A DNA stretch of 64,000 nucleotides from assembly GCF_964355755.1 (NCBI RefSeq), contig NC_092678.1, positions 11,382,922-11,446,921 on the forward strand. The letters run 5' to 3'. The position numbers were made by a program, and so were the translations under genes. The notes beneath the pieces were generated by a model. That model made no database searches. It worked only from the letters and a program-made list of their open reading frames with translations, and had not been told where the DNA came from. Shown in pieces: positions 43,351 to 55,309 of the stretch (position 1 is the first letter of the stretch; the number at the start of each line of letters is the position of its first letter). Origin of the DNA: Antedon mediterranea. Taxonomy: Eukaryota > Echinodermata > Crinoidea > Comatulida > Antedonidae.

Positions 43351-45135
43351 CTACGTTGATCCGTATAGTAATTGACATAGACCAAAAAAGGCTTAGACGT
43401 GACCTACAAGAATAAAGAATGTATTTTTGTGTAAGGATTATTGTTTAATTTTGCTGACTTATTACTCGGACTGTGTCATACCTAACATACACACGTCACA
43501 CAGACTACTAGAATAGACATGGGCTTTAAAGACTAATAATTAGGCCTAATAGTATTAATAGAAACTATAATTTTAACACGTAATACTTTAGCAATAAATT
43601 CTATTAAAAACACCATAAACTAAAGGCTGATTATTTCGACAATCCACACAAAACGCCGCTATTCTTTTATGAAATCGCACGCCGCAACCACAGGAAGCCC
43701 TCCCCCCCCCCCCCCCCCCCCCGGACAACTACCCTCTTAGGACAATTACCCTAGGACAATTACCCCCTAGGACAACTACCCCCTAGGACAATTACCCTCT
43801 AGCTACCCACTAGGAAAATTACAATTGGCCCATTGGACAACTACGATTCTTTTGGTGCAAATTGTATTATATTGTAAAATTAAATTGTGTGTGACGAGGG
43901 GACTATGAGGGCGTTGTACTATACATTAACAATATTTGAGAGGTTGTAGAATACGAATTGGAAAAAATGAAATAAGTAGAAATGTTATAAACACATCATG
44001 GATATAATTATTCTTTAGGTTCTAAAAACGTTTATTGTCCTATTTTCTCAGGAGTGGGGAGAAAATGTAAAAAACAAATCAATTAAAGTTTTTCTATGAA
44101 GTAGTAACAGCCAAACCAATATTCCATTATTACTGGACTTGTAGTAGTAAACGTATAATGTCATTAAACAGCATGACATTAAGCTTTTACAGTAAAACAT
44201 TTGTTTTGAAAAAGAAAAAAGAGAACAAAATCGGGTCAATTTTATTGATATTAAGGGGCTGCTCCAGTCCCACTATCTTACAACTACCCTCTAGTCCAAC
44301 TGCTATGTCCCTAGGACAACTACCCCCCTAGAACAACAACACTCTCTGAACAACCACACCTATACACCTTAGGTTATAATTACGATCATGTAAAACTTAG
44401 GGAGAGAGATTGATCTTAAATGAAAAGCTGTTTGATTGACTGGTGCAGCTAGGTAAACTGTATGTTCCTAGATCTATATACGGCATCTTCATGTCACACA
44501 AGAATAAAATTGGAATACGTTTTAATAATTTGATCGATTCTCGTTTAATGTAAAATCATGGAGCTATAAAATTCAAATTTTTAGCTCCATGGTAAAATAA
44601 CTGCTGACGATACGCATATTAAAAAATTCAAAAGCTTTCATTTAAGATCAATCTCTTTCCCTATGTTTTGAAGTTCAGTAAGTTTTACAAGACCGTAATT
44701 ATAACCTAAGGTGTATGTGTCATGGTATAGGTGTGGTTGTTCAGAGGGTGTTGTTGTCCTGGGGCATGGCAGTTGGACTAGTAGTTGTCCTAGGAGGGTA
44801 GTTGTCCTAGGAGGGTAGTTGTCCTAGGAGGGTAGTTGTCCTAGGGGTAGTTTTTCTAGGGAGTAGTTGTCCTAGGGGGTAGTTGTCCTAGGGGGTAGTT
44901 GTCCGGGTGGGAGTTGTCCTAAGGGTAGTTGTCCTAGAGGGTAATTGTCCCAGGGGGTCATTGTCCGGGTGGTAATTGTACAGGGGGTAGTTGTCCGGAT
45001 ACTTCTTGTTGCTATACGCTTGGGTGCACACGGAACAAGAAAATTTAACTGATGAATAATTCAGGTTTATTTTGTGACGTTTCATGAGGGGTCCTCAATG
45101 TACGTACGAAAAAAAAAAAAATCGCGGGCTGGACC
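43350..45135. mobile_element. Disrupted second copy of the 25023-26546 element
   Basis: 43360-43692 matches 26030-26390 (ATTACTCGGACTGTGTCATA, AAAACACCATAAACTAAAGG, GAAATCGCACGCCGCAAC) and 45002-45130 matches 26405-26546 (TTGTTGCTATACGCTTGGGT to AAAAATCGCGGGCTGG). The middle has been replaced by the GGACAACTACCC foldback. Confidence 0.75.
43700..45001. mobile_element. Foldback element of GGACAACTACCCCCTA repeats
   Basis: The left flank is a C-run then tandem GGACAACTACCCCCTA-like ~17-22-bp units (43722-43830, again 44268-44345). The right flank is the inverted form TAGGGGGTAGTTGTCC (44750-45000, about 12 units). A second inverted pair (TACACCTTAGGTTATAATTA at 44363; TAATTATAACCTAAGGTGTA at 44696) lies inside. 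No coding. Confidence 0.8.
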
Positions 45136-45910
45136 TATAATTTCGTTTCATATTTCAATGTTTTGCAGGGACCTAGCAGCTCTATTTTTGACAATTTTCT
45201 TAGCTCCACCCAACCATCCATGGCGGGCTGGTTCTGTATAGACTTATAATTTCGTTTCATTTATCAATAAGGGCCTATATAAGTGCAATTTCCTGGTACC
45301 TAGCAGGTCTATTTTTCACAATTTTCTAAGCAGCTCAAGCCTAATGGTACTGCTGGTCCTGGAGACTTAAATATTTTGTTTATTTTTTTCGAAATACTAT
45401 AATCCAGTATCCGGGGACCTAACAACTCTATTTTGTTTAACTGCTCCATCCCAACCTCGGTGGGCTGGTTCTCTGATAGACTTGTAATTTTATTTCATAC
45501 CAATGTATAATTGCAATTTCCGTGGACCTAGCAGGCTCTATTTTTCAAAATGTTCTTACAGTGTTAGTCTCGCGCATTTACAATTTTCGCACCCCCAGAC
45601 AGCAACCTGCCTACGCCTCTGCGATTATAACGATATACCTCTTGGCCCGTGGGTAGGTTTTACGTTCGCGTATATTTTCTATGATACTATTCATATATTT
45701 TATTTATGTACCATACAAAATGGAAAAAGTTGGCTATAGGCCTACCCTAAATCTGATTAAAACGGCCTCAAATTACGCTATAACATGCCCCACCAGGGGC
45801 CCTTGGCGGCCCCCTTGCCTCTAGCCTAGTGATGCTCGCTTCACTCGCATAGCCCCCCCTGTCGGGGAATTTATCCCCCGCGTCGGAAATATCCTGGCGC
45901 CACCGCTGCA
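45136..45910. repeat. Fragment related to the 27004-28226 family
   Basis: 85-bp subrepeats (GGACCTAGCAGCTCTATTTTT, CCAACCTCGGTGGGCTGGTT) lead into AGCCTAGTGATGCTCGCTTC and end CCTGGCGCCACCGCTGC, as in the family terminus. Confidence 0.65.
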
Positions 45911-46885
45911 TGCAACATATCTAAAATATGTTTCAATGACCATGAATACTTATGTTTTGATAGTTTGCCTATATGTGACTTCTGCAACAAATGAAATGTG
46001 ATCTTCCAATTTATTGGCCGCCATCTTAAAAAATATATTACGACCAGAGTGGCTCCTAGGCAAAAATCAATTGGTAGATCCCAACGAAGCTCCATGCCAA
46101 ATTTGGCAATAGGGTTGGTGAAATCTGTCCATAATAGGTTACTTTTCTGTCCATAATAGGGGACTTTCTGTCCATAATAGGGACTAGAGGGCGCTGTTGT
46201 TTGTCCATAATAGGTAACTTTCATAATAGTCCAGTCCCTAAGGGGAGAAAAAGGGGTGGGATGTTACCAGACTGGATACAAATTATTCAATATAGCAGTT
46301 TGGTAAAGTATAGTGTGGAGATGCCAAAACAAAGTTACTGGAAATCTGATTTGACCTCTGTGACCTTTGACCTCAATTGTTATATTTTTCTATTATATAA
46401 CTAAAAATCGGCATATCTTGACAACTCATGGACATTTTACATTAATTTTGTTGTCAAAATACTTGGAAGATATATATTTATATTCGCTACAATGAAAAAA
46501 ACTGTACAAAAATGGCCGCAAAGGCTTTATTTTTCAGTTTGACCTTTGACCTTGATCGCCTAATATCTCAATAACGCGCTATCTCAGAGATTTGAGAATG
46601 GCCTCAAAATGTTAAGAAAATAAATCTAATATTTAGTCTAATAGAAACTTTTAAAAAAAAATGAGCATAAATTAGGCTTTTTTTACCCTTGACCTCAATG
46701 TTTGAATATGTCGATATCTCGGTAACTATTTGTCCTAAAAAGTTCAGTTTGGTGTCAAATTGTTCAGAATATACACGTTTATATTTGCTCTAACAAAATA
46801 TTTTGTCAGAATTCAACTGGAAATGTCAATTTTAGCTATGACCCATCGTTTTGCATATATTTAGCAACTAATAATCTATAAAAAG

Positions 46886-47160
46886 ACCGCGAGAGAGGGG
46901 AGGTGGTTGGGGTGGATGGAGAGACACATATTTTTTTACATGTTTGTTACACAAATGTTAAACTTTGTCTACACTATCAAACTTTATGTGACAAGAAAAT
47001 GTGATGTGCCCATATATGGACACGAGGACATCATATCACTATATACCATATTCGGGGACATCACATCTTTTTTGTTAAACTAGTTTGATAGTGTAGACAA
47101 ACATATAACACAAATATGTCTCTCCATCCACCACAACCACCTCCCCCTCTCTCGCTTTTC
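46886..47160. mobile_element. Hairpin MITE inside TAGTC copy 2
   Basis: CGAGAGAGGGGAGGTGGTTG, then TGGATGGAGAGACA and GTCTACACTATCAAACTTT, mirrored at 47068-47155 (GTTTGATAGTGTAGACAAAC, TCTCTCCATCCACC, CCCCTCTCTCG). The arms are about 115 bp. Confidence 0.88.
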
Positions 47161-47519
47161 CAATGCTACTGCATGCATCTATACACATCAAAATGGCCGG
47201 AATTGTACTGGAAAGTTTTAAGCTACATTTGAAAATAAGTCCCAGAGGATGGGTGTATTGTAATGTTATCAGAATTATGGCATTTGTTTGTTACTGGAAA
47301 GTTTCAAAACTACATTCGAATTATTTGCTAATGATATCACATGCTATAATTATTAATTAATAAAATTGTATATATAATTATTGTCCCCTGACAAACTAAT
47401 TTTTACAAAAATTGGTTGAATATGCAATTTTAATGGCACACAATAGTTATTCACTTTCACTAAAAATTGGATCGAAAAAAAAATTTAATCCAAAGCAAAA
47501 CAAAGGCTGGAAGTCAATA

Positions 47520-48200
47520 AGTGATATTTACTCTATTTTTTAGATTAGCTCTTTGATTAAACACCTCTTCCAATGCAGTGAAGATCTTAAGTGTCTCCTT
47601 GTCTTACTAATCTTCCTTAACTTCTCTTTGTTGAGCGATCGTAATCATTCATCATAATATTATTTTGTTGAGGTATAATAATTCCCTCTAATATGGTAAT
47701 GCCTGTTTTATTGAGTCAAATGCTTTCTGATAATCTCTAAATCAAAGATTTAGTGATATTCATTTTATTTTAATTTTAATTGATTGATAAACTTTATAAG
47801 ATGGTCCTACTCTATGAAGCCTTATATCTTGGTTTATTTACTTCTAGTCGGTCTCTGATTTTTTTGGATTATTTTTGTTGGTAATGGTTGAAGCCAGTTT
47901 TGTCATATTTTTGTGGATTAAAGTATATATCATTGCTTCTTTTCATTTCTTCTGGTTTCTAAGATTTTGTTTTATAGTGTTATGAGCTGGATGTGTCATT
48001 GCCTCATGTTCATCATCAGTGTTGGAGCTTTGTTTTTTTTTGGCATTTGCCTTAAAGCCTCTTTCTCTACAAGAGTAGATAATATAGGTAGTATAGGTAA
48101 TATTTTTTACTGCTCACTGGTTCGTTTTCCTTTTATATTCCACTACAGTATGTTCTTGGAAAGAAATCAGCTTTGTAATTAATTTGTCTTTGTTCCTTTT
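47520..48200 (-). pseudogene. Decayed RTE-type LINE RT fragment
   Basis: The minus strand reads MPKKNKAPTLMMN (near 48050), NQDIRLHRVGPSYKVYQS (near 47830), FRDYQKAFDSIKQ (near 47740, motif A) and RLVRQGD followed after a shift by FTALEEVF (near 47560, motif B region). The order equals that of RTE reverse transcriptases. Many stops. Confidence 0.65.
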
Positions 48201-50201
48201 CAGATTTCAAATTTTTAAGCATACGGTATATGTTTTAATTTTTTACTCTTTCCTACGCTTTTTCCTCACTGTTTTCAACATTTCATTTTTTTCAGAATAC
48301 TTCAAGCAATTAATTGGTAATTAGGTCATATGTTTTATGAGTATAAAAACGCATTGGTTAATTCTTCTTTTCTTTCTTTAAGATCTTGATTTTCTTTCTT
48401 TTTATAAAATAAATAAAAATAGATTAAGTTGATCTAATTTTATGTTGATATTAAGTGTTGCTCTTACGGTGTAGGCCTACCATGCGATGGAATTATATAT
48501 TGAAATTAAATGAAAATTTAAGTTTAAAGAAAATTGTAAAAGGTAAACAAACTAGGATATTGAATGAAGTTCTGGTCCATTAAATCTATATTTTGGGTAT
48601 ATAAGTATGACACACGCACGCTTAACAGTATTACCTGGTCATACCTCAAACTGCGATAACTGGCATTTCCAGTAATAGCATGATAACATCTTCTATTAGA
48701 GGTAATATAAATGTTTACGTTCTGAACAATTTGACACCAAACTGAACTTTTTATGATATTTGGTTACAGAGATACAGACTTATTCAAACAGTAAAGGTCA
48801 AAGGTCAGTAAATGACATTTCCTGTGAATTTGGAAGAACATGTTTAATTAGAGTATATATAAATATGTATGCTCTTAACAATTTGAAACAAATTTCAAGA
48901 AAGTTTGACCAGTAGTTATTGAGATATAGTAAGCCGAGGTCAAAGGTCAAAACATTCAGAAATTACATTTCCAGTTGTTTTTTTGAAAAAAGTTTTATTA
49001 GAGCGAATATAAATATGTACCCTCTGATCTATTTGACACCAATGTCATTTCAATTGTCCAACCCGTTGCCGAGATATGGCTGTTTAGATAGAAATATAAA
49101 AATTGAGGTCAGAGGTCACAGAGGTCAAATCAGATTTCCAGTAACTTTGTTTTGGTATCTCCATATCATGTTCTATCAACATGCCAAAGGGCACACTTGT
49201 ATCCACTATGGTAACATCATTTCCCCTTAGGGACCGGACTATAATTGGCTGTCCAAAATAGGTGACTTTTTGTCCACAATAGGCTAGTTTATTGGAGTAG
49301 TGCGCCATCCATTGTGTTGTCCATAATAGGTGATTTTGTTGGCGTACTCGTACATACGTAGTTTATTTCGCGAGTAGAAGTAATAGTATTATTAGTTAAT
49401 ACTAATTTGCTTTCTCTTCAGACTTCGAGGCTACCTAGGCCTACCTAGTAGGAGGCCTAGGCCTAATTAGTATAATTATTTAAGTCTCTCTAGCCTCTAG
49501 GCCTAGCCTAGGCTAGTCCTGTTTTAGTTAGGCTACCTCAGTCAGGCCTAGGCCTAGTACTACTACTAGCTTAGCTGGAGTCCATTTGTTATTGTCCACT
49601 AATGAAATGTGAGCTTTTTTTTTTCTAAGCCTACCTTACCGCAGGGGAGGAATACAAATGACATGGGCTCATATTAGGTAGATAGGTTTCCTACTACAAA
49701 CAACTAGGCCTAGGCCTATCCTCATTATCTGTTTTTTTATTATTTTATTTTTTTAATATGAATATTTTACATACTAGGGCCTAGGCCTACTCGTAACTAT
49801 ACTGCCTAACTGCAGGTCAGGTCTGGCGGACTAGTCATTATACAGTCTTTTACTAATACCACTGCCACCACCGCCCACTGCACTACTAGGCTATACTTTT
49901 TTTAAAAATTATTTTTTGAATGAATGAGTCTTATCCAGACAGTTCGGACAGTTAGTAGGTTGGCAGTATAGTAGAGCCAGAGCTATTGTTACTGTATGTT
50001 ATTAATTATGTCATCTATTTAAATCTCAATTTTTCCCATATTTTTTGCATGTATCAAAGATTGTGTACAGTGTATCTTCTGATCAATGTTATAGTACAGT
50101 AGCATGGACATTTCTATTAACTAGGGTAAGTAACAGATAGGCCCAACTTACAATTGAAGAATAATACTTTACATACAACCCACTAGGCCTACATCTTTTA
50201 G

Positions 50202-50375
50202 GACATTTTTCAATATGACCAAGATACTGTAAAATCCCAAGAAGAAGCCTATTTAGAAAAAGTATTTGTTTGCAAAAGTAATCTTCGGAAAAGAAGGATA
50301 CAATTTAGTCAAACATTTTCAGAGAGACAAACTGAATTTTATCAGTACCGTAGTAGAAAAACTGACAATACATGA
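50202..50375 (+). CDS. Candidate exon, unknown protein, inside foldback element
   Basis: After an acceptor CATCTTTTAG| the frame is open for 57 codons to TGA: DIFQYDQDTVKSQEEAYLEK, VFVCKSNLRKRRIQFSQTFS, ERQTEFYQYRSRKTDNT. Composition is strongly protein-like (charged, helical) compared with flanking AT-rich DNA. A stop lies immediately before the splice site, so it needs an upstream exon; a donor CTAGG|GTAAGT at 50125 would match the phase. No ATG occurs in frame. Family unknown; it may be a captured host exon or the element's own gene. Confidence 0.45.
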   Translation, partial: DIFQYDQDTVKSQEEAYLEKVFVCKSNLRKRRIQFSQTFSERQTEFYQYRSRKTDNT

Positions 50376-51971
50376 AAATTAATTTTTAACATTCTGATTT
50401 GAAATATTCTATTCATTTGAATTGCTAAGAAATTAAAAGTAGATATTTTTTTTTTCATTCATTATAAACATTACAATCACAGTAAAAAGAATAGATAAAT
50501 CCACTAACAAATTCATGCAGAAAATATTTCAAAATGTTATTGAATGTTATATTATTAAAGCATTCATTCAATAAAGCATTTGTCTTTAAAACATTTAATA
50601 TCAGTTTTCATATAGAGAGTATGGTAATAATTGACTCTAACAACTGGTATAAACTTAAATTTAGTAAAACAATCCTACATATCTTTTTTTAAATGCAATA
50701 AAATATTTAAACATAACTGTTTCCCACCATACTGTTTCCCACCATACAACATGAAAATTTGTCTCAGCATTACTAAGGTTGAAGTTACTTGCATTATACA
50801 ATACTTAAATATTATTATAGTATTTAAATGCTTCCTTTTTTTTTTTATTATAGGCATACAGATGTTTGATATTCTGTTCATATACAGTATGCTGCTGAAA
50901 TAAAAAAGTACATCACTTCAACATATTATTTTTGATCATAATCATTGATCAATAATTATAGTAATAAACATAATAATTATGGTGCATTTTATTTATCCTT
51001 TAAATTGTAGTTTAACCATGTTTTTACACTTTTAAAATTAATATAATTCAGTATTTTTTAAATGTGATTTAGATTTTGAATAAACTGTTCTGAATACAGA
51101 ACAAATGTGTTGCTTGTACACTGCGTGTATGTAAACTTGATTTATTGTCGTATTTCTTATTATTAAACATTAAAATTGATTCATTTAATTAAACAATATA
51201 ATAAATGGATGAGATGTGCTGCTGTTGATCCACTTTAGACTGGGATGGTTTGTCATTGAGCTATGTGAATCCAGAATTTTGAAATAGGGGAGGACCTAAA
51301 ATGACGAAATGAAGTGCTGAACTGCGATGTCTTTTTCAATATTAAATTGATTTTTATTATTACTGTTAACAAAACAAAATAAGTCCAAAGAAAAAAAAAT
51401 ACAACAATTACATTGAAACACCAATGCATTTATAAAAATAACAGTTTACATTTTCATTATTTAAAAAAAATAAAACTTTATCAATATTATTATTAGAGTA
51501 TTATGGGGTATTTTTTATTTTTGTAAAAGAACGTGTGGGTTGGTGATTTAGTTAAACTTGCAATAGTATGGTAAGTTGCGTAATGTCTGTCCGTACTATC
51601 AAACCTAAAATGAAGTTCAAATTAAATTATTTGTTGCTGAATAAATTTCACATTTCATTATTATTAGTGGACAATAACAAATGGACTAGGCCTAGGCTAG
51701 AGTAGTAGTACTAGTAGGCCTATAGCTAGGCTAGGCCTAGGCTAGAAAGACTTAAATATTTATACTAATTAGGCCTCCTAGGTAGCCTCGAAGTCTGAAC
51801 AGAAAGCAAATTAGTATTACTTCTACTCGCGAAATAAACTACGTATGTACGAGTACGCCAAAAAAATCACCTATTATGGACAACACAATGGATGGCGCAC
51901 TACTCCAATAAACTCGCCTATTGAATTGTGGACAAAAAGTCACCTATTTTGGACAGCCAATTATGAAAGTC

Positions 51972-53746
51972 CAGGCCCGTATGCAGCATTTATAATGGGG
52001 GGGTGCGAGCGAAGCGAGCAACAATGGCTGGGGGGCCAGGGGGCCGCCAAGGGCCCCCGGTCAGGGTCCAGGGGCCGAAGGCCCTGGAAAAATTTGCGTT
52101 ATTTGACGTTCTAAAGACTGATGTAAGACTCTCTGTTGTGGCTTGGGCTAGTTGAACGATGGACACCAGAACTTAACGCTTTCATGATGAGGCCAACTCA
52201 GCAGGGGTGGCGCCAGGATCTTCCCGACGCGGGGGCTACATTCCCCGACGAGGGGGCTATGCGAGCGAAGCGAGCATCACTAGGCTGGGGGCCACCAAGG
52301 GCCCCCGGTGGGGGTCCAGGGGGCGAAGCCCCCGGAAGCAACGCGTTCTAGCGTCATTTGAGGTCTTTTTAATCAGATTTAGGGTAGCCATTTTTTCCAT
52401 TTTTTATAATGCATAAATAAAATACTGCGTGCAAAAAAACGATGCGCGATGACGGTTTCAATCCATATTTTTCAATTTAAAAAATAAAAGTTCAAAGAAA
52501 ATTTTGAAAAATAGAGTTGGAGGTCCCGGAAATTGGACTTATTATACTTCAAAACATGAAAAAAAATATATAAGTCCCTATCATGGGTTGTGACTGAGCT
52601 AAGAAATGTTTGAAAAATAGAGATGTTAGGTCCCGGAAAATGTACTTCTTGTTCTTCGAAATATGACCAGCTTTATTGTTGGGGCTGAGCTAAGAAAATG
52701 TTTAAAACTAGAGCTGCAGGTCTTCAAAAAATTGCATTTTATACTTTGGAAACATCAGGCCTAGAGGCTTAAAAAACGCAAGCGTAGACCTTTTTCAGTC
52801 GGGGAAAAAAGTTTATTCCTCCCAGGGTGTATGCATGCGTACCATCTGGACTTCCGAGTGGTGAGAAATTCATGACATACAGGATATTGAAAATGTAATA
52901 ACTATAGCTATAATGTTGGCTAAGCGAAAATGGCATGTTTTTTTGTTTAGTAATGGATGAAAAATTGATTTTAGGTGCCCCACGGTACAGAAGGTTACTT
53001 GTAAATTAAAAAATTGGTGAACAAACGAACAATTAACATAATTCGTTTTTGCTGTAGTGTAGCGTACGTCGACGCAGTACACGACGTAACCGTCGGTAAA
53101 CTTCGCCTGGAAAATAACACATTACACATTTTGGTCCCTGGATGAAACTTGATATCACGCGTCTCGACCCAACGTTGAACGATTCGTACAAAGGGATACC
53201 GCCAGACAAGTGCGTACCTAGCTATTGTTTAGTAGTAAGTTAGATCGCTGGCAATAATGAATGCATATAAAGTGCATAATATCACTCTGACGTACTCTCA
53301 CGGTCAATGAAACGTCGCGGTTTTCTAGGCGCTGAAGCTAGCTACTAAGTGAACGCGAACGCTTTTTACTGTATATTATATTCCCCGACAAAAAGTACAC
53401 GTGTTCCCTGACTTTAAGTTGTCTGTATTTCTCCAGCAAACACTTTACCGCGTACCGCGTACATGAAGCGCTAAGCTATTGCTTGTCGTCACATGATCGA
53501 CTGCGCATGTTTTACATCGAGTTTGTAGTCAGTTCAGATTCCGTAATTTAATTACCGGTATTTTTTCATTTTATATTAGCATATTTTTGTTTGTATACCA
53601 TTGATAATGTAAATTTTGTATATATATAATGATATTGTCTTTAGTTAAACAAGACAAGAAAAAATACCAACCGAGGAAATAGTGGACCTTTTGGGACTTG
53701 GGGGGGTGCGTCTGCACCCAACGCACCCCCCCTGGATACGGGCCTG
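51972..53746. mobile_element. CAGGCCCGTAT-type DNA transposon, 5-bp TSD
   Basis: CAGGCCCGTATGCAG at the left, CTGGATACGGGCCTG at the right, AAGTC at 51967-51971 and 53747-53751. It interrupts the right arm of the TCCATAATAGG element. It contains an inverted copy (52203-53412) of the 27004-28226 repeat and the GC-rich GCGAGCGAAGCGAGCA blocks at 52008 and 52263. Confidence 0.85.
52203..53412 (-). mobile_element. 1.2-kb repeat element, inverted copy of 27004-28226
   Basis: Reads on the minus strand from the GGGAACACGTGTACTTTTTG end to CCTGGCGCCACCCCTGC. It lies wholly inside the CAGGCCCGTAT element. Confidence 0.8.
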
Positions 53747-53859
53747 AAGTCACCTATTATGGACAAACAACAGCGCCCTCTAGTCCCTATTATGGACAGA
53801 AAGTAACCTATTATGGACAGAAAAGTAACCTATTATGGACAGATTTCACCAACCCCGCT

Positions 53860-55300
53860 CAAATTTGGCGCTTTTGTCCACCGTGTAACGATTTCCTCAA
53901 AATGTGTTGTTAAGCCACCTGACTAAGTAGCTTGTGTAATTCATCGTCATTTTGTTACGACTGAAAGTGTTAACCGATTCACCACGATAAGCGCTTAAAG
54001 CGCTCAAAAGGTTAAAAGTCAAGGTCATTGTAAACAAATTATCAACAAAAAAAAAGTAAATCGAATTTACATGCGCAGTTTGCTGTGCATGAATCGTAAC
54101 AACAAATTATACAAAATACTCACAACTTCTTTTTTAAAAATATGCTTCTAAATATATAAAAACAATTGTTGAAGTTAGTTTGAAAATAAAATTCGAAAAT
54201 ATAACCGTTTTTCGAAGCACGCTGTTCGAAACGCGACAGGCGCGTTGAATGAATCTAGGCCTAAACATACAACGTAAAATCGTCTAAAATCCATCTTTAT
54301 TTCTGATAATCACTATTTTGAAGCTTGTATACAATAAATGTATAATAAATAAAGATTATGTATCAGTTACAGTGTCTAAATCGTCATATTTCCATGTAAA
54401 AATGTGATTTTTCTACCGGAGAAAAGTCGTGAAGATGTCCTCACAAGGGCCGCGCCATATTGTTTACCTTTGATTGTAATATGAACCCACCCTGACATGT
54501 CAGATGCATTATGGGCATGAAATATTTGTTCAAACTCTGCGCAAAGGTCAGTTTATTGAAGCATAACTTTTGACAAACATTTTGATACCAAACTTGTTTT
54601 AATTTCATAAGTTTTCGACGCATTTTCGTCAAATTTTCTGCAAGCTACACGTCTAAAACAGCGGACTAAGCTCCCGAGGGATGCCGGTGCGCGTGAGAAT
54701 CCCGAATTCCAAGTCGCTTTCGGGATGTTTTTTTTAACATTCCCGGTGAACAAACAGCGGCGACGACGCTCTCGGGGCGGCTCCCGATAGGCCTAGGCCC
54801 CATATGGTCATCGTCGGATGAGTCAGTCTACTAATTTCTTCATAATTTCGAAACCGGTCATTCATAATGGTCAAGTTTGGTCTTATTTTGAAGAGAAGAA
54901 ATAGGTTCTGATGAAGAGATGAGTTTTATTATGAAATATTTATTAATTTTTGTGCATTTGGTAGTCAAAGATAAATTACAAATTTTTAATAATTTTCCTA
55001 AAATATTTCTAAAATTTGCATAATCCATACTCCGCAAAAATAAGTTGTAACACAAATTTGATAACATATTTGGAAATAAAATGTCCTTTGCATTATTTTT
55101 GTTTTTTAATTTTTTTAATGTCTGTGTTTAGAAAAAAAGTTAGGGTTAATTATATGACATATGCTTTTTGGGTCCCAGGGGAGCAAAATAAACTTAGGGG
55201 TCAATGGGGTTCATTTCGCGACAATTAATCCTACCTACTTTGTCTACCTTGTCATCTGACAATTGGCAAGTCAATGACAGTCATTTTCTTCCACTCTTCT
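53860..55300. other. Intergenic, nothing recognised
   Basis: Mostly AT-rich; a short GC-richer stretch at 54640-54790 (GGCGACGACGCTCTCGGGGC) without a convincing frame. Short open frames here lack splice or motif support. Confidence 0.35.
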
Positions 55301-55309
55301 CTATTTAAT

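Larger units (their letters stand above)
46222..49225. mobile_element. TAGTC-family long-TIR transposon, copy 2
   Basis: Termini TAGTCCAGTCCCTAAGGGG and its inverse CCTTAGGGACCGGACTA (coordinates approximate by a few bases), flanked by TAA on each side; right arm 51950-51971 of the host element shows the pre-insertion site. TIRs of several hundred bp contain CAAAACAAAGTTACTGGAAA, repeated TGACCTTTGACCT boxes and TGTCAAATTGTTCAGAATAT units like copy 1. The interior has a hairpin MITE, a half TTAA MITE and a decayed RTE LINE. Confidence 0.8.
46100..53850. mobile_element. TCCATAATAGG foldback element (outer, with two nested insertions)
   Basis: Left arm 46100-46221 plus 49226-49620; right arm 51650-51971 plus 53747-53850. 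Arms are reverse complements: GTGAAATCTGTCCATAATAGG repeats, AGAGGGCGCTGTTGTTTGTCC, GTACTCGTACATACGTAGTT, GAGGCTACCTAGGCC and CATTTGTTATTGTCCACTAA all recur inverted. Each arm carries a different foreign insertion, and the other arm shows the uninterrupted sequence. Without insertions it would be about 3.0 kb. The interior holds a coding-like exon at 50202. Confidence 0.82.

Noticed and set aside
43700-45001. Regular spaced short repeats considered as a CRISPR-like array
   Set aside because: Units are contiguous without unique spacers, occur in both orientations, and the genome is animal.
44888-45085. Open frame with PDNYPLYNYHPDNDPLGQLP repeats
   Set aside because: Translation of the GGACAACTACCC foldback units.
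51845-52416. Three open frames with GAAKGPRSGSRGR-like sequence
   Set aside because: Same GC-rich repeat and TCCATAATAGG arm; frames differ between copies.
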